Assembly: GCA_963717085.1 (NCBI GenBank)
Contig: CAVQVM010000002.1
Location: 682,001-746,000 of the forward strand
Direction of reading: 5' to 3'
DNA: 64,000 nucleotides
From: DASQUK01 sp963717085
Lineage (GTDB): Bacteria; Actinomycetota; Acidimicrobiia; Acidimicrobiales; VFJN01
Of this stretch, positions 32,264 through 40,838 are shown piece by piece (within the stretch, counting starts at the first letter, position 1; each line of letters starts with the position of its first letter). The notes under the pieces are model-generated. The model did not search any database. It was given only the letters and a program-made list of their open reading frames with translations, and was not told the DNA's origin. Position numbers and translations under genes: made by a program.

Positions 32264-32950
32264 CTACCCGAGCTCCGCCCGCGGCTCCCGCCCCGGCGCC
32301 GGCCGCTCGCGGGCACCGTCGGCTTCGGACGGCGCTTCGTCGGGGGCGTGCCGGTGGCGGGCGCGACGGCGGACGATCCAGGCCAGTCCGAGCGCCAGCA
32401 GCGGCACGGCCAGCACGTGGACGACGGCCCAGGCCGTGTAGGCACCGCGGGAGACGTCCGTGCCGTTGACCACCACCGAACGGACGTCGTCCGACAGCGC
32501 ATCCACGATCCCCCGGGCGTCCGAACCGTCCGTGACCGACTCCGACAGCAGCCGATCCCAGGCGATGAGCTGGCCCGACATCAGACCCAGCAGTGCGAGC
32601 AGCAGCACCCCGAGCCCTGCGAACCACCCGGGCGAGATGCGTAGGCGCCGGACGACCGCCACCGCCAGCACCGCGACGATGCCCGCGGCCGCTCCGATGA
32701 ACAACATCGACGCGATGTTGTGGGCCCCGCGCAGCCACCAGACGTCCGACCGATCGCCGGTGACCGGGTCATCGGGCCGGTAGAGGAAGATTAGGGGCAC
32801 GCCGGTGGCCGCCAGGCCCGCTCCCCCGACGACCAGCAGCCAGCCAAGCGCTCTGGTGAGACCGGAGAGCGCCTCGGCGGTGACGAGCGGCTCGCTTCGG
32901 CTGCCCGGTCTGTCCGAACCGGTGTCGGCGTCGGTGTCGGCGTCGGTCAC
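32264..32950 (-). CDS. Cytochrome b N-terminal-like integral membrane protein
   Basis: The 228-residue protein has about four membrane helices. The block RGAHNIASMLFIGAAAGIVA and the LLALLGLMSGQLIAWD loop resemble helices A-B of the cytochrome b/b6 family, and AYTAWAVVHVLAVPL resembles a later His-bearing helix. Candidate haem ligands are His in RGAHN and His in VVHVL, fewer than the four of a bis-haem cytochrome b. GTG 32950 is taken as the start. It leads the DUF2330/cupredoxin group by 75 bp and may be the membrane quinol- or electron-handling part. Confidence 0.6.
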   Translation of the reverse strand: MTDADTDADTGSDRPGSRSEPLVTAEALSGLTRALGWLLVVGGAGLAATGVPLIFLYRPDDPVTGDRSDVWWLRGAHNIASMLFIGAAAGIVAVLAVAVVRRLRISPGWFAGLGVLLLALLGLMSGQLIAWDRLLSESVTDGSDARGIVDALSDDVRSVVVNGTDVSRGAYTAWAVVHVLAVPLLALGLAWIVRRRARHRHAPDEAPSEADGARERPAPGREPRAELG

Positions 32951-33017
32951 CGCCCGAGCGTAGGACGTAACGTGCAACCAAAGGCGGGCTCCATCGACGA
33001 CCTCTGGGAGGCACGAC

Positions 33018-33446
33018 ATGCCTGCACGGACCGCGACCGCCCGCTGGCAGGGCGGGCTCCGCGATGGCAACGGCACCATGCGCCTGGGAAGCGGGGCATT
33101 CGAGGGCCAGTACTCGTTCTCGTCCCGCTTCGAGGAGGGCACCGGCACCAACCCCGAGGAACTGATCGGCGCCGCGCACGCCGGTTGTTTCTCGATGGCG
33201 CTGTCCGCCGGGCTGGAGGCAGCCGGCTTCGCGCCGAGGTCCGTGGAGACCACGGCCAAGGTCCACCTCGTGCCGGGCGACGGCGGGTTCCGGATCAGCC
33301 GCATCGACCTCACCACCTCCGCCGAGGTGCCGGGCATCGACCCGGCCGCCTTCCAGGAGCAGGCCGAGGCCGCCAAGGCCAACTGCCCGGTCTCGAAGGC
33401 CCTCGCCGGGGTCGATATCCAGCTCGACGCGTCGCTCGCCGCGTGA
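33018..33446 (+). CDS. OsmC/Ohr-family peroxiredoxin
   Basis: The 142-residue protein has both redox cysteines of the OsmC family, in AHAGCFSMAL and ANCPVSKAL, about 65 residues apart. It reduces organic hydroperoxides in the cytosol, probably with a lipoyl-protein or thiol donor. ATG 33018 has GGGAGG seven bases upstream. It diverges from the cytochrome-b-like gene. Confidence 0.9.
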   Translation: MPARTATARWQGGLRDGNGTMRLGSGAFEGQYSFSSRFEEGTGTNPEELIGAAHAGCFSMALSAGLEAAGFAPRSVETTAKVHLVPGDGGFRISRIDLTTSAEVPGIDPAAFQEQAEAAKANCPVSKALAGVDIQLDASLAA

Positions 33447-33491
33447 CGGACCGCCGGCCGCGGCCAGGCGACCAGCCGGTGCGACCGGCGC

Positions 33492-35909
33492 CTAGAGGCG
33501 CAGCTCGTAGGCGGGGTTGAGCAGGGCGAGGCGGTTGTGGTGTAGCCCGACCGTGCCCTCGACCACCATGTGCGCCCCCACGCCGACGCCGGCGAGGGCC
33601 CGCCGACCGAGGAAGACCACCGAGATGGCGGCGCTGCCGTCGTCGAGGATCAGCTCGAGCACCGGGGCGTCGTGTTGGGGGGCGACCCTGAGGGACCGGA
33701 CGCGACCGCCGATGCGGACGCGGTCCCGATAGCGCACCTCGGCGATGGGGACGGCGCCGGGAACCTCGTAGCGCCAAGAACCGTCGCCGCCGTCAGCCCC
33801 GAACGGCAGGACCGGCAGCGGCATGTCCGCCGCGGCTCCCTCCTCGTCCGGGCGTGTGCCTGCCACCGTGGCGGGCCCGTTGTCGCCGGTTCCGACGATC
33901 GCCGACAGCGGCACGCGGGCATCCTCGGCGACGTCGAAGTGGAAGGGCACGGTGGTGACGTTGGCGTGCGGCAGCCGGGAGACCTGTTCGGCGATTGCGT
34001 CTGCAGTCCGGTCATGCAGGATCCGATGCCACAGGCCGTTGAACTTGCGGTCGGGCAGGAGGACGCTGACCTCGGTCTCGCCGTCGGCGACCTCGCGCGC
34101 GACCGTCTCCACCGCGCTGCGGGTGAGCCGCCGGTCGGGACACTCGACCAGTTCGAGCTGCACCCTGTGGAGCCCGAGGCGGGTCCACTCCTCGGCGAGG
34201 TGACGGGCGGCCTCGTCATCGAGCACGAAGTGGACGGCCCGCAGCTCGTCGGGCGTGAGGGTGCGGGCGTACTGGATGGCCCGGGCCGCGGCCAGGTCGA
34301 GGCGGTCGACGAACACCATGACCACGTGGCGCCGCAGGATGGGCGCCTTGGCGGCCGCCGGCACGTCGGCCTCGAGATGGACAGCTTCCCGCACGTACTG
34401 CCGGTTGAGCCGCAGGAACACCACGACCAAGAGCGGGAGGATGATGAGGATCGCCCAGGCCCCGTCCTGGAACTTGGTCACGGCCACGATCACCGTGACC
34501 AGGCCCGAGAGGAGTGCCCCGAACCCGTTGATGACGATTCCCCTCCGCCAACCAGGCTCGCGCTTGCGCCAGTGATGCTTGGTCATGCCGGACTGCGACA
34601 GCGTGAAGCCGGTGAACACGCCGATGGCATAGAGCGGGATCAGCCTGGTGACCTCCGCCCCGGTGATGATCACGAGCGCCATGGCCGCGCCCGCCAGGGC
34701 GATGATGCCGTTGGAGTAAACGAGCCGGTGGCCGCGCTTCGTCAGCTGGCGGGGCAGGAAGCTGTCGCCCGCCTGGAAGCTCGCCAGCCTCGGGAAGTCC
34801 GCGAAGCCAGTGTTGGCCGCCATGATGAGGATCAGCATCGTGCCGGCCTGCAGCGCGAAGTAGAGCGTGTCGCCCATGGGGCCGCCGCCGAACACTGCCT
34901 TGCCGATCTGGGAGATGACCGTGGGCGTGCCGGTCTCGAACGGGCGGATCTCCATGTTGGCGGCCAGGGCAGACAGGCCGAGGAACATGACGCCCAGGCC
35001 CGTGCCCATGAGGACGAGCGTCCGGCGGGCGTTACGCCACTCGGGCTTGCGGAAGGCGGGCACGCCGTTGGAGATGGCCTCGACGCCCGTCACAGCGGCG
35101 CCGCCGGACGCGAAGGCGTGGAGGACGTCGTAGAGCTTCACGCCCAGCAGGAACCCGACACCGCTCACCCCGACGCCGTCGAGGGTGAGCTGGCCGTCCT
35201 TCACGACCCCCGAGTAGTCGGGCAGGTCACCCCCGAGGTACTTCCAGGCCCCGATGCCGAGCAGGAAGGCCATCGTGACCATGAAGAAGTACGTGGGAAT
35301 GGCGAAGATCCGGCCCGACTCCTTGACGCCGCGCAGGTTGCCCCACGCGACCAGGGCAATGAAGAACAGCGAGATCGGGACGCGGTAGGGGGCGAGTGCG
35401 TCGAACGCCGACGTCAGCGCCGCGGTGCCGGCCGACGCCGACACCGCCACGGTGAGGATGTAGTCGACCAGCAGTGACGCCCCGGCCACCTGGGCCACCG
35501 TGGACCCGAAGTTGTCCTTCGTGACCAGGTAGGCGCCGCCGGCCGAGGGGTACTCCTTGATGGTCTCCCGGTACGACAGGATCAGGAACCCCAGGACCAC
35601 GCACATGGCCAGCGTGATGGGCACGACGAGCGAGAACGCCACGGCACCGGCCACGGGGATGAGGACGTGCAGGATCTCCTCGGTGGCGTAGGCCGACGAC
35701 GACAGGTTGTCGGAGGCGAACACGGCCAGGGCGGTCGGCTTGCCCAGCCGTTGGTGCTCCAGCTCCTCGCTGTGCAGGGGTTTGCCCAGCAGCTTGCGCT
35801 TCAGGCGATACGACACCGAATCCGGCGGCAGGGGGGCCGTCGGCCGTGGCGCCGTTGTGGTCGCTGGGGCGCGCGGGCCCGGTGAGGTGTCGACGGACAC
35901 GGACCACAC
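33492..35909 (-). CDS. KimA-like potassium importer (APC/KUP superfamily) with USP-like and OB-fold C-terminal extensions
   Basis: The 805-residue protein has 12 predicted membrane helices in residues 60-480. The KimA/YdaO-like sequence is clear in the start GKPLHSEELEHQRLGKPTAL, then ASDNLSSSAYATEEIL and SLLVDYILTVAVSASAGTAA. KimA proteins are high-affinity K+ importers inhibited by c-di-AMP. After the membrane part comes a cytoplasmic USP-like domain (about 500-640; RHVVMVFVDRLDLAAARAIQ), then an OB-fold domain (about 720-805; RIGGRVRSLRVAP to the end) that in many actinobacteria is a separate gene. The start is GTG at 35909. Confidence 0.82.
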   Translation of the reverse strand: MWSVSVDTSPGPRAPATTTAPRPTAPLPPDSVSYRLKRKLLGKPLHSEELEHQRLGKPTALAVFASDNLSSSAYATEEILHVLIPVAGAVAFSLVVPITLAMCVVLGFLILSYRETIKEYPSAGGAYLVTKDNFGSTVAQVAGASLLVDYILTVAVSASAGTAALTSAFDALAPYRVPISLFFIALVAWGNLRGVKESGRIFAIPTYFFMVTMAFLLGIGAWKYLGGDLPDYSGVVKDGQLTLDGVGVSGVGFLLGVKLYDVLHAFASGGAAVTGVEAISNGVPAFRKPEWRNARRTLVLMGTGLGVMFLGLSALAANMEIRPFETGTPTVISQIGKAVFGGGPMGDTLYFALQAGTMLILIMAANTGFADFPRLASFQAGDSFLPRQLTKRGHRLVYSNGIIALAGAAMALVIITGAEVTRLIPLYAIGVFTGFTLSQSGMTKHHWRKREPGWRRGIVINGFGALLSGLVTVIVAVTKFQDGAWAILIILPLLVVVFLRLNRQYVREAVHLEADVPAAAKAPILRRHVVMVFVDRLDLAAARAIQYARTLTPDELRAVHFVLDDEAARHLAEEWTRLGLHRVQLELVECPDRRLTRSAVETVAREVADGETEVSVLLPDRKFNGLWHRILHDRTADAIAEQVSRLPHANVTTVPFHFDVAEDARVPLSAIVGTGDNGPATVAGTRPDEEGAAADMPLPVLPFGADGGDGSWRYEVPGAVPIAEVRYRDRVRIGGRVRSLRVAPQHDAPVLELILDDGSAAISVVFLGRRALAGVGVGAHMVVEGTVGLHHNRLALLNPAYELRL

Positions 35910-35926
35910 GCTCGCCCCCGCCCACG

Positions 35927-35998
35927 CACCTGCGCGCTAACAACGCGTCAAGATCGGTGCCGACGGCGACAAGCGCGCGTTAAGGCCAGGCGCAGGTG
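35927..35998 (-). promoter_or_regulatory. Structured leader upstream of the KimA-like gene
   Basis: CACCTGCGC (35927-35935) and GCGCAGGTG (35990-35998) form a perfect 9-bp stem that closes a 54-nt interior just upstream of the permease start. I do not see the conserved core of the ydaO c-di-AMP riboswitch, so this is only a candidate leader structure. Confidence 0.3.
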
Positions 35999-36011
35999 AC
36001 AGGATGCGCCC

Positions 36012-36814
36012 GTGGTGACGCCCGACCTGTACACCCACGGCCACCACGAGTCGGTGCTGCGCTCGCACCGGTGGCGCACCGCCGAGAACTCGGCCGCCTA
36101 CCTGCTGCCGCACCTGCACCGCGGGGTGTCGCTTCTCGACGTCGGCTGTGGGCCGGGCACGCTCACGTTCGACCTCGCCCGGCGGGTGGCACCGGGACGG
36201 GTGGTCGGGGTCGATCTATCGGCCGACGTGATCGAGGAGGCGGCAGGTGCCGCCGGCGCCGACGGACTCGACGCCTTGGAGCTGGTGGTAGGCGACTTCC
36301 GCGAGCTCGACGTGGGCACGTTCGATGTCGTGCACGCCCACCAGGTCCTCCCAGCACCTGAGCGATCCGGTGGGTGCGCTGCGCGCCATGGGTCGGCTCG
36401 CCCGGCCGGGCGGCGTCGTGGCCGTCCGCGACAGCGACTACCCGGCGATGTTGTGGGCACCGGCCAGCGAGGGTCTCGAGCGGTGGCGGGGGATCTACCT
36501 GGCGGTCACCCGGCGCAATCGGGCCACACGCTGACGCCGGCCGCCACCTGCTGGGCTGGGCGCACCAGGCCGGCCTGACCGGCGCCAGCTACACCACGTC
36601 GACGTGGACGTACGCCACCCCCGCCGATCGCTCGTGGTGGGGCGAGCTCTGGGCGGAGCGGATCACCGCCTCGGCCCTCGCCGAGCAGGCCGTCGACCAC
36701 GGCATCGCCACCGAGGCCGAGCTAGCCCACGTCGCCCGCTCGTGGCGCGAGTGGGCCGCCGAGCCCGACGGCGTGTTCGTGGTGGTGCACGGCGAGGTCA
36801 TCGCCCGCACGTGA
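36012..36814 (+). pseudogene. Class I SAM-dependent methyltransferase with two frameshifts
   Basis: Three consecutive frames together give one methyltransferase: LLDVGCGPGTLTFDLARRV (motif I) and VVGDFRELDVGTFDVVHAHQ in the first, LSDPVGALRAMGRLARPGG (motif III region) in the second, and a C-terminus starting GRHLLGWAHQAGLTGASYTT in the third. The first shift is an extra C near 36350 (CTCCCAGC for CTCCAGC), the second is near 36520. Both are in the same +1 direction. The corrected protein is about 265 residues, the normal length for UbiE-like methyltransferases. Mutation and sequencing error are both possible. Confidence 0.8.
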
Positions 36815-36849
36815 CACGCTGGCGGGGTCGCTCCGGACCGGGGGATGCC

Positions 36850-37230
36850 ATGGCCACCGTTCTCGCTCTCGACCACCTCGTGCTCGTCGTGTCCGACGTC
36901 GAGCGGGCGCTCACGTGGTACGGGCGGCACGCCGGGCTTGCCGGGGTGCGGGTCGAGGAGTGGCGCAACGACGAGGCGCCGTTCCCGTCGCTGCGGGTCG
37001 ACGACTCGACGATCATCGACCTGGTCCCGGGGGACTCCGGGGCCGATCGCGGCCACCTCGACCACATCTGCTTCGTCGTTTCGCCTACCGGGCTCGACGG
37101 TCTGGCCGGGGAGCCCGACCTCGATGTGGTGGACCGTGGCGAACGGTTCGGGGCCCGCGGGCTCGGCCAGTCGATCTACGTCCGAGACCCCGACGGGTTG
37201 CTGGTCGAGTTCCGCTGCTATCCGGAGTAG
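36850..37230 (+). CDS. VOC/glyoxalase-family protein
   Basis: The 126-residue protein has the paired beta-alpha-beta modules of the VOC fold. LDHLVLVVSDVERALTWYGR opens the first, and HLDHICFVVSPTGLDGL plus YVRDPDGLLVEFRCYPE form the second. His, His and Glu metal-ligand positions are present (LDHLVL, LDHICF, VEFRC). It could be a lyase, dioxygenase or resistance protein, and the sequence alone does not decide. Confidence 0.85.
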   Translation: MATVLALDHLVLVVSDVERALTWYGRHAGLAGVRVEEWRNDEAPFPSLRVDDSTIIDLVPGDSGADRGHLDHICFVVSPTGLDGLAGEPDLDVVDRGERFGARGLGQSIYVRDPDGLLVEFRCYPE

Positions 37231-37401
37231 AACAGGTAGCGGCGGTATCGCCGGGGTTTTGGGGATGTTTGCCCAGGTCAGCGCCGCGGAACCGACCCGC
37301 CAGCCGAGCCGGTGACACATCCGTGACACGCCAGGTCTCACCGAACGCCGCCTCGACCACCAGTTGTCGAGACCCGCTGGCACCAGGCTCCCGAGATCGG
37401 T
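37231..37401. other. Intergenic region before the orphan prohead protease
   Basis: About 170 bp follow the VOC gene stop. I see no hairpin terminator, tRNA or attachment-site duplication here. It marks the left edge of the accessory region. Confidence 0.4.
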
Positions 37402-37905
37402 GTGGCAGTGCGGGGCAGGTCGGGGTCGTCGACGCGCCGGATCGGTGGCTACGCCGCCGTGTTCCGGCCGGTTGAGCAAGAACCTCGGGGGGTTCGTGGA
37501 ACAGGTCCACCCGAAGGCGTTTGACCGGTCGAAGGGCTACGGCTGGCCGGGTGTTGTCGCCCGCCACAACCACCGAGAGCTGGTCGGCACGGTGAAGGCG
37601 GGCACGCTCGAGCTCCGGGTCGACCGGCAGGGTCTCGCCTACGAGGTCGAGCTTCCGGTGTCGCCAGGTGGCGACGACTTGCTCGAGCTCGTCCGCCGGG
37701 GTGATGTCGACCAGTCGTCGTTCGCGTTCATCGTCAGGGCCGACCAATGGGATGTGTCCGAACAGGGCTACCCGATGAGGACGCTGACCGATGTCCAACT
37801 GGTGGACGTCGCGCCGGTCGACTCGGCTGCCTACCCCGAGACGACCGCGGGACTCCGAGGTCTGGCCCGCCGGTTCGACATGCCACTCGACGAGATCCAT
37901 CAGGG
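37402..37905 (+). pseudogene. HK97-family phage prohead protease, frameshifted orphan
   Basis: From about 37402 one frame reads RRIGGYAAVF, the usual N-terminal strand of caudoviral prohead proteases (family U35). Near 37472 the frame shifts by one base and continues as GGFVEQVHPKAFDRSKGYGW, then VVARHNHRELVGTVKAGTLE (His of the active site) and QSSFAFIVRADQWD (Ser of the active site). Homology fades by about 37900, where the open frame runs into the antisense of the next gene. No portal, capsid or terminase gene is nearby, so this is a remnant or a captured single gene. Removing one T from CCGGTTGAGC restores the frame. Confidence 0.75.
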
Positions 37906-37977
37906 CCAATCTGTTGCGAGGTCAGGGACCGGGCCGTCCGAGTTCGACCGGGTGCACCCCTGCCGCTTTCAGTTCGT

Positions 37978-38895
37978 CTATGGGGACTCTTCGACGCGGG
38001 CCAGCGTTCCGCTGTCCGGGGGGGCGATGGCCTGGGGTTCGCCAATTTGCGTGATGTCAAGGTCGAGCACGAGCTCGGGATCGTCGGGTGCCGATGTGAC
38101 GACGATGCGGGCGGGGTTGCCGTCCCCGTCGAGGGTGACCAACAGGTCGACGCCAACGGATAGATCGGCGTAGGGGTCCCGCCGGTCGACTGCGGGCATC
38201 GAGGCACGTATGACGCACCGCCCCGCGGGGTCGGGCGCCACCGGTCTGGGGTCCCGCGCCGACAAGAGCAGATAGGTAATGGCGGCCGTCCCCAGCAGCG
38301 GCAGTGGCCGGCCGACGTACGGGTCGACCGCCACCATGAAGTCCGAGGTGCGGACTGCCCACAAGGCGGTGCCGAGCCCATCGACCGTCGATGCGCTGCG
38401 GGTCCAAACCTTCGGGCCCGACGAAACAGTCTCTGCCGCCCGCCCACTGGCATCGACCGCTATGTCGTGGGTGAGCCCATGCTCCAGCACCACGGCGCCC
38501 TCGACGGTGGCGTCGCCGGCCATCCGCTCGCCGGGCCGGAACGGACTCTGCTCGGCGGCGTGCACCTCGCCCCTGTAGGCGAACGAGCCGGCCGGCAACA
38601 GCCGATACCGGGCCTCGTTGAAGGCGATACGAGTGGCCCGGGCCCTGTCTCCGCCGATGCCGCCGCATGAAGGTTCATCACCGCTGTCTCGCCCGCCGTA
38701 GCGGGCCCACCACAGCAGTCCCCCGCCCAGCAGCCCCACCACGGCGACCACGCCCACCAGCCGAGCCAAGCGCCCAGGCCCACGCACGACCCGCCTCGCC
38801 GACGCACCCTGGCCGGGAGCGTCGTGCCCCGCGTCCGCTCGGTCCCACGCCGTCGTGACCTCGGACTCGATGTGGATCGGGGGCTCATCGCCCAC
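37978..38895 (-). CDS. Single-pass membrane protein of unknown function
   Basis: The 305-residue protein has a cytoplasmic Arg-rich N-terminus, one signal-anchor helix (LARLVGVVAVVGLLGGGLLW, about 43-62) and a 240-residue outside domain. That domain has two Cys (EPSCGG and GRCVIR) and a beta-rich C-terminal part (DLSVGVDLLVTLDGDGNPAR). The overall look resembles actinobacterial LppX/LprG-like lipid-binding domains, without a lipobox, but I cannot assign it. GTG 38895 is the first plausible start. Confidence 0.6.
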   Translation of the reverse strand: MGDEPPIHIESEVTTAWDRADAGHDAPGQGASARRVVRGPGRLARLVGVVAVVGLLGGGLLWWARYGGRDSGDEPSCGGIGGDRARATRIAFNEARYRLLPAGSFAYRGEVHAAEQSPFRPGERMAGDATVEGAVVLEHGLTHDIAVDASGRAAETVSSGPKVWTRSASTVDGLGTALWAVRTSDFMVAVDPYVGRPLPLLGTAAITYLLLSARDPRPVAPDPAGRCVIRASMPAVDRRDPYADLSVGVDLLVTLDGDGNPARIVVTSAPDDPELVLDLDITQIGEPQAIAPPDSGTLARVEESP

Positions 38896-38990
38896 GCGCC
38901 CAGTGTCCCACGCGGTGACCCACCCGATGCCTGGTGGTGGGCCGATCCTCTCTCAACCACCGCCATCGCGGCCCACGCAAGAGGAACGCA

Positions 38991-39069
38991 GAACTGCCCG
39001 ATCCGCGCCGGCGTCGTTCTGGCCGCCCTCCTGGCGGACGGTAGACGCCCGGTTCGGGCAATCGGTGCT
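38991..39069 (+). repeat. Dispersed imperfect palindrome (array repeat), copy E
   Basis: The copy begins GAACTGCCCGATCCGCGCC and ends GGTTCGGGCAATCGGTGC. Its ends are imperfectly complementary (TGCCCGATC against the reverse of GGTTCGGGCA). It marks the first copy of the array and is shared with the copies at 40764, 47021, 48579, 50138 and 51646. Confidence 0.75.
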
Positions 39070-39136
39070 AGGGCGCTGACGCCCGTGCTGTCTCACCCAT
39101 CCGGCGTCTACGGACAGTCCCCCTAGCTAGAAGACT

Positions 39137-39247
39137 TGGGATGCACGTCAGCGTCCAGAAGTTCACGAGGACGACGTGGCCCCGCAGCTCGGCGGGGCCG
39201 AGTGGCTCGGAGTTGAGCCACTCGGTCGCACCGGCGAACGAGGGCAT
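39137..39247 (-). pseudogene. 5' fragment of a thioredoxin-like (redoxin/TlpA-type) gene
   Basis: From ATG 39247 the frame reads MPSFAGATEWLNSEPL, then ELRGHVVLVNFWTLTCI, the start of a thioredoxin-fold domain found in DipZ/TlpA-like proteins. The similarity stops right after the first active-site Cys, and the frame then runs into unrelated DNA next to repeat copy E. Only the first 37 residues remain, so the gene is truncated. It lies 26 bp after the epoxide hydrolase on the same strand. Confidence 0.7.
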
Positions 39248-39273
39248 GTGCACACGTTCGAACAGGGTGATCG

Positions 39274-40533
39274 CTAGCGAAGCGACCGGAACGTCGCGCG
39301 AACGTCTTCTGAGAGCAGCTGCGGCTGCTCCCAGGCGGCGAAGTGGCCGCCCCTGTCGTGCTGGTTGTAGTAGACGAGGTTGGGGTACGCCTGCTCGGCC
39401 CAGCTCCGCGGAACCCGGTAAAGCTCGTCGGCGAAGGTGCTCACGCCGACCGGGATCGTGACGCCCTTGGTGCCGAAGAAGGCGCCCTTGAACTCCCAAT
39501 ACAGGCGAAGCGAGGAGACTCCGGTGTTGGTCAGCCAGAACAGCGTGATGTTGTCGAGGATGTCGTCGCGCGTGAGGTCGCTCGGCTTCTCCAGACGGTC
39601 CTCGAGGACCTGCTGAACCAGGCCGGGCTGCCCGAGCCCGTCGCCGTGGTCGAGCATGAAGGCCGCGAGATCGACCGGTGAGTCCGCCAGTCCGTACAGC
39701 GTCTGCGGACGCGTCCCCGCGAGCAGCCCGTACCCCACGTGCGTCGCAAAGAAGCTGCGCAGCTGCTCGTACGTGCTCAGCTCCTCGTCGGAGAGGCCGG
39801 ACGGCGGCGGGCTGCCGGCGAAGGACGCGGAGAAGAGGTCGGGCGGAATCGCGCCGGCCATGTTGGTGTGGATGCCGATCAGCTCCGGAGGCGCCGGCTC
39901 AGCCGGCCCCGGGCTGCGGCCGCCTGCCATCAGGTCGACGACGATCGCGCCCCAGTCGCCGCCCTGCGCGACGAAGCGCGTGTACCCGAGGCGCTTCATG
40001 AGCTCGACGAAGGCCTTCCCGACGTGCACGGGATCCCAGCCGGTGCCGGTCGGCTTGCCCGAGAACCCGTACCCCGGCATCGACGGGATCACCACATGGA
40101 ACGCGTCCGACGCGCTCGCGCCGTGCGCGGTGGGATCGGTGAGCGGGCCGATGATCTTCAGCTGCTCGACGACCGATCCCGGCCAGCCGTGGCAGACAAG
40201 CAGCGGCAGCGCGTCCTCGTGCTTCGAACGGACATGGACGAAATGGATGTCCAGCCCGTCGATCTCGGTGACGAAGTTCGGGAGGGCCTTCAGCCGCGCC
40301 TCGCACTTGCGCCAGTCGTGGTCGGTCGCCCAGTAGCGAGCAAGGTCCTGCATGAGCGCCAGCGGCACGCCCTGCGAATCGTCCTCGACGGTCTCCCTGT
40401 CGGGCCAACGCGTGGCCACGATACGCGCACGCAGATCCTCGAGGTCCTTCTCGGGGAACTCGATCGTGAACGAGCGGATCGTCTGGCCGCCGGCGGCGCC
40501 GTGCTCCGCCGAAAGCGGGGTGGTCTCGGTCAT
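39274..40533 (-). CDS. Epoxide hydrolase (alpha/beta hydrolase with EHN domain)
   Basis: The 419-residue protein has the N-terminal EHN domain (about 15-125; SFTIEFPEKDLEDLRARIVA, DWRKCEARLKALPNF). The hydrolase core has the oxyanion motif HGWPGS, the nucleophile Asp in GGDWGA and the catalytic His in GGHFAAWEQP. It resembles juvenile hormone/microsomal-type epoxide hydrolases and would open epoxides to diols. ATG 40533 has a GGAG site upstream. Codon use is less extreme than in the flanking chromosome, and it lies between repeat copies E and A. Confidence 0.92.
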   Translation of the reverse strand: MTETTPLSAEHGAAGGQTIRSFTIEFPEKDLEDLRARIVATRWPDRETVEDDSQGVPLALMQDLARYWATDHDWRKCEARLKALPNFVTEIDGLDIHFVHVRSKHEDALPLLVCHGWPGSVVEQLKIIGPLTDPTAHGASASDAFHVVIPSMPGYGFSGKPTGTGWDPVHVGKAFVELMKRLGYTRFVAQGGDWGAIVVDLMAGGRSPGPAEPAPPELIGIHTNMAGAIPPDLFSASFAGSPPPSGLSDEELSTYEQLRSFFATHVGYGLLAGTRPQTLYGLADSPVDLAAFMLDHGDGLGQPGLVQQVLEDRLEKPSDLTRDDILDNITLFWLTNTGVSSLRLYWEFKGAFFGTKGVTIPVGVSTFADELYRVPRSWAEQAYPNLVYYNQHDRGGHFAAWEQPQLLSEDVRATFRSLR

Positions 40534-40763
40534 TTTCCGACTCCTCGGCTTGTGTATTCCGCGCGGCCATCGGGGTCACACGCGAGGCCAGCCAAGGGTC
40601 GGAGCCGACACGATCGTCCGGCGGGGGTGCGGGTCGGACTAAGGAAACCGTAACACCGCACGCAAGGTGGACCGCGTTGTCTAGGCCCGACGGCGAGGGC
40701 GCAGCGTGACCTGATGCGAGGACGAGACGGTCGTGCCCCGACATGCCGATAGGAGACGCGCCA

Positions 40764-40838
40764 TAACTGCTGCGGCCGATCTCGCGCTACGTCGTTCTGT
40801 GCTGGCGGCCTCGCTGGCAGCCGGAGCGCGGTCCGGGC
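40764..40838 (+). repeat. Array repeat, copy A (interrupted by an IS110-family element)
   Basis: The copy begins ATAACTGCTGCGGCCGATCT, contains CTACGTCGTTCTGTGCTGG and is cut after GCGGTCCGGGC by the insertion sequence at 40839. Joined to the bases after the IS (ATTATGCGT), it matches the right end of copy I (GCGGTCCGGGC then ATCATGCGT). Confidence 0.8.

Noticed and set aside
32972..33520. Alternative protein frames across the OsmC gene and similar long antisense frames elsewhere
   Set aside because: They are Arg/Pro-rich shadow frames of high-GC coding sequence with no motifs, and the OsmC frame has catalytic cysteines and a ribosome site.
35910..36011. ydaO-type c-di-AMP riboswitch upstream of the KimA-like gene
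   Set aside because: The leader is only about 100 bp and has none of the conserved core I would expect. Only a 9-bp closing stem is visible.
37906..38173. C-terminal extension of the prohead protease frame
   Set aside because: Similarity to the family stops near 37900, and the rest is the antisense of the well-supported membrane protein gene.
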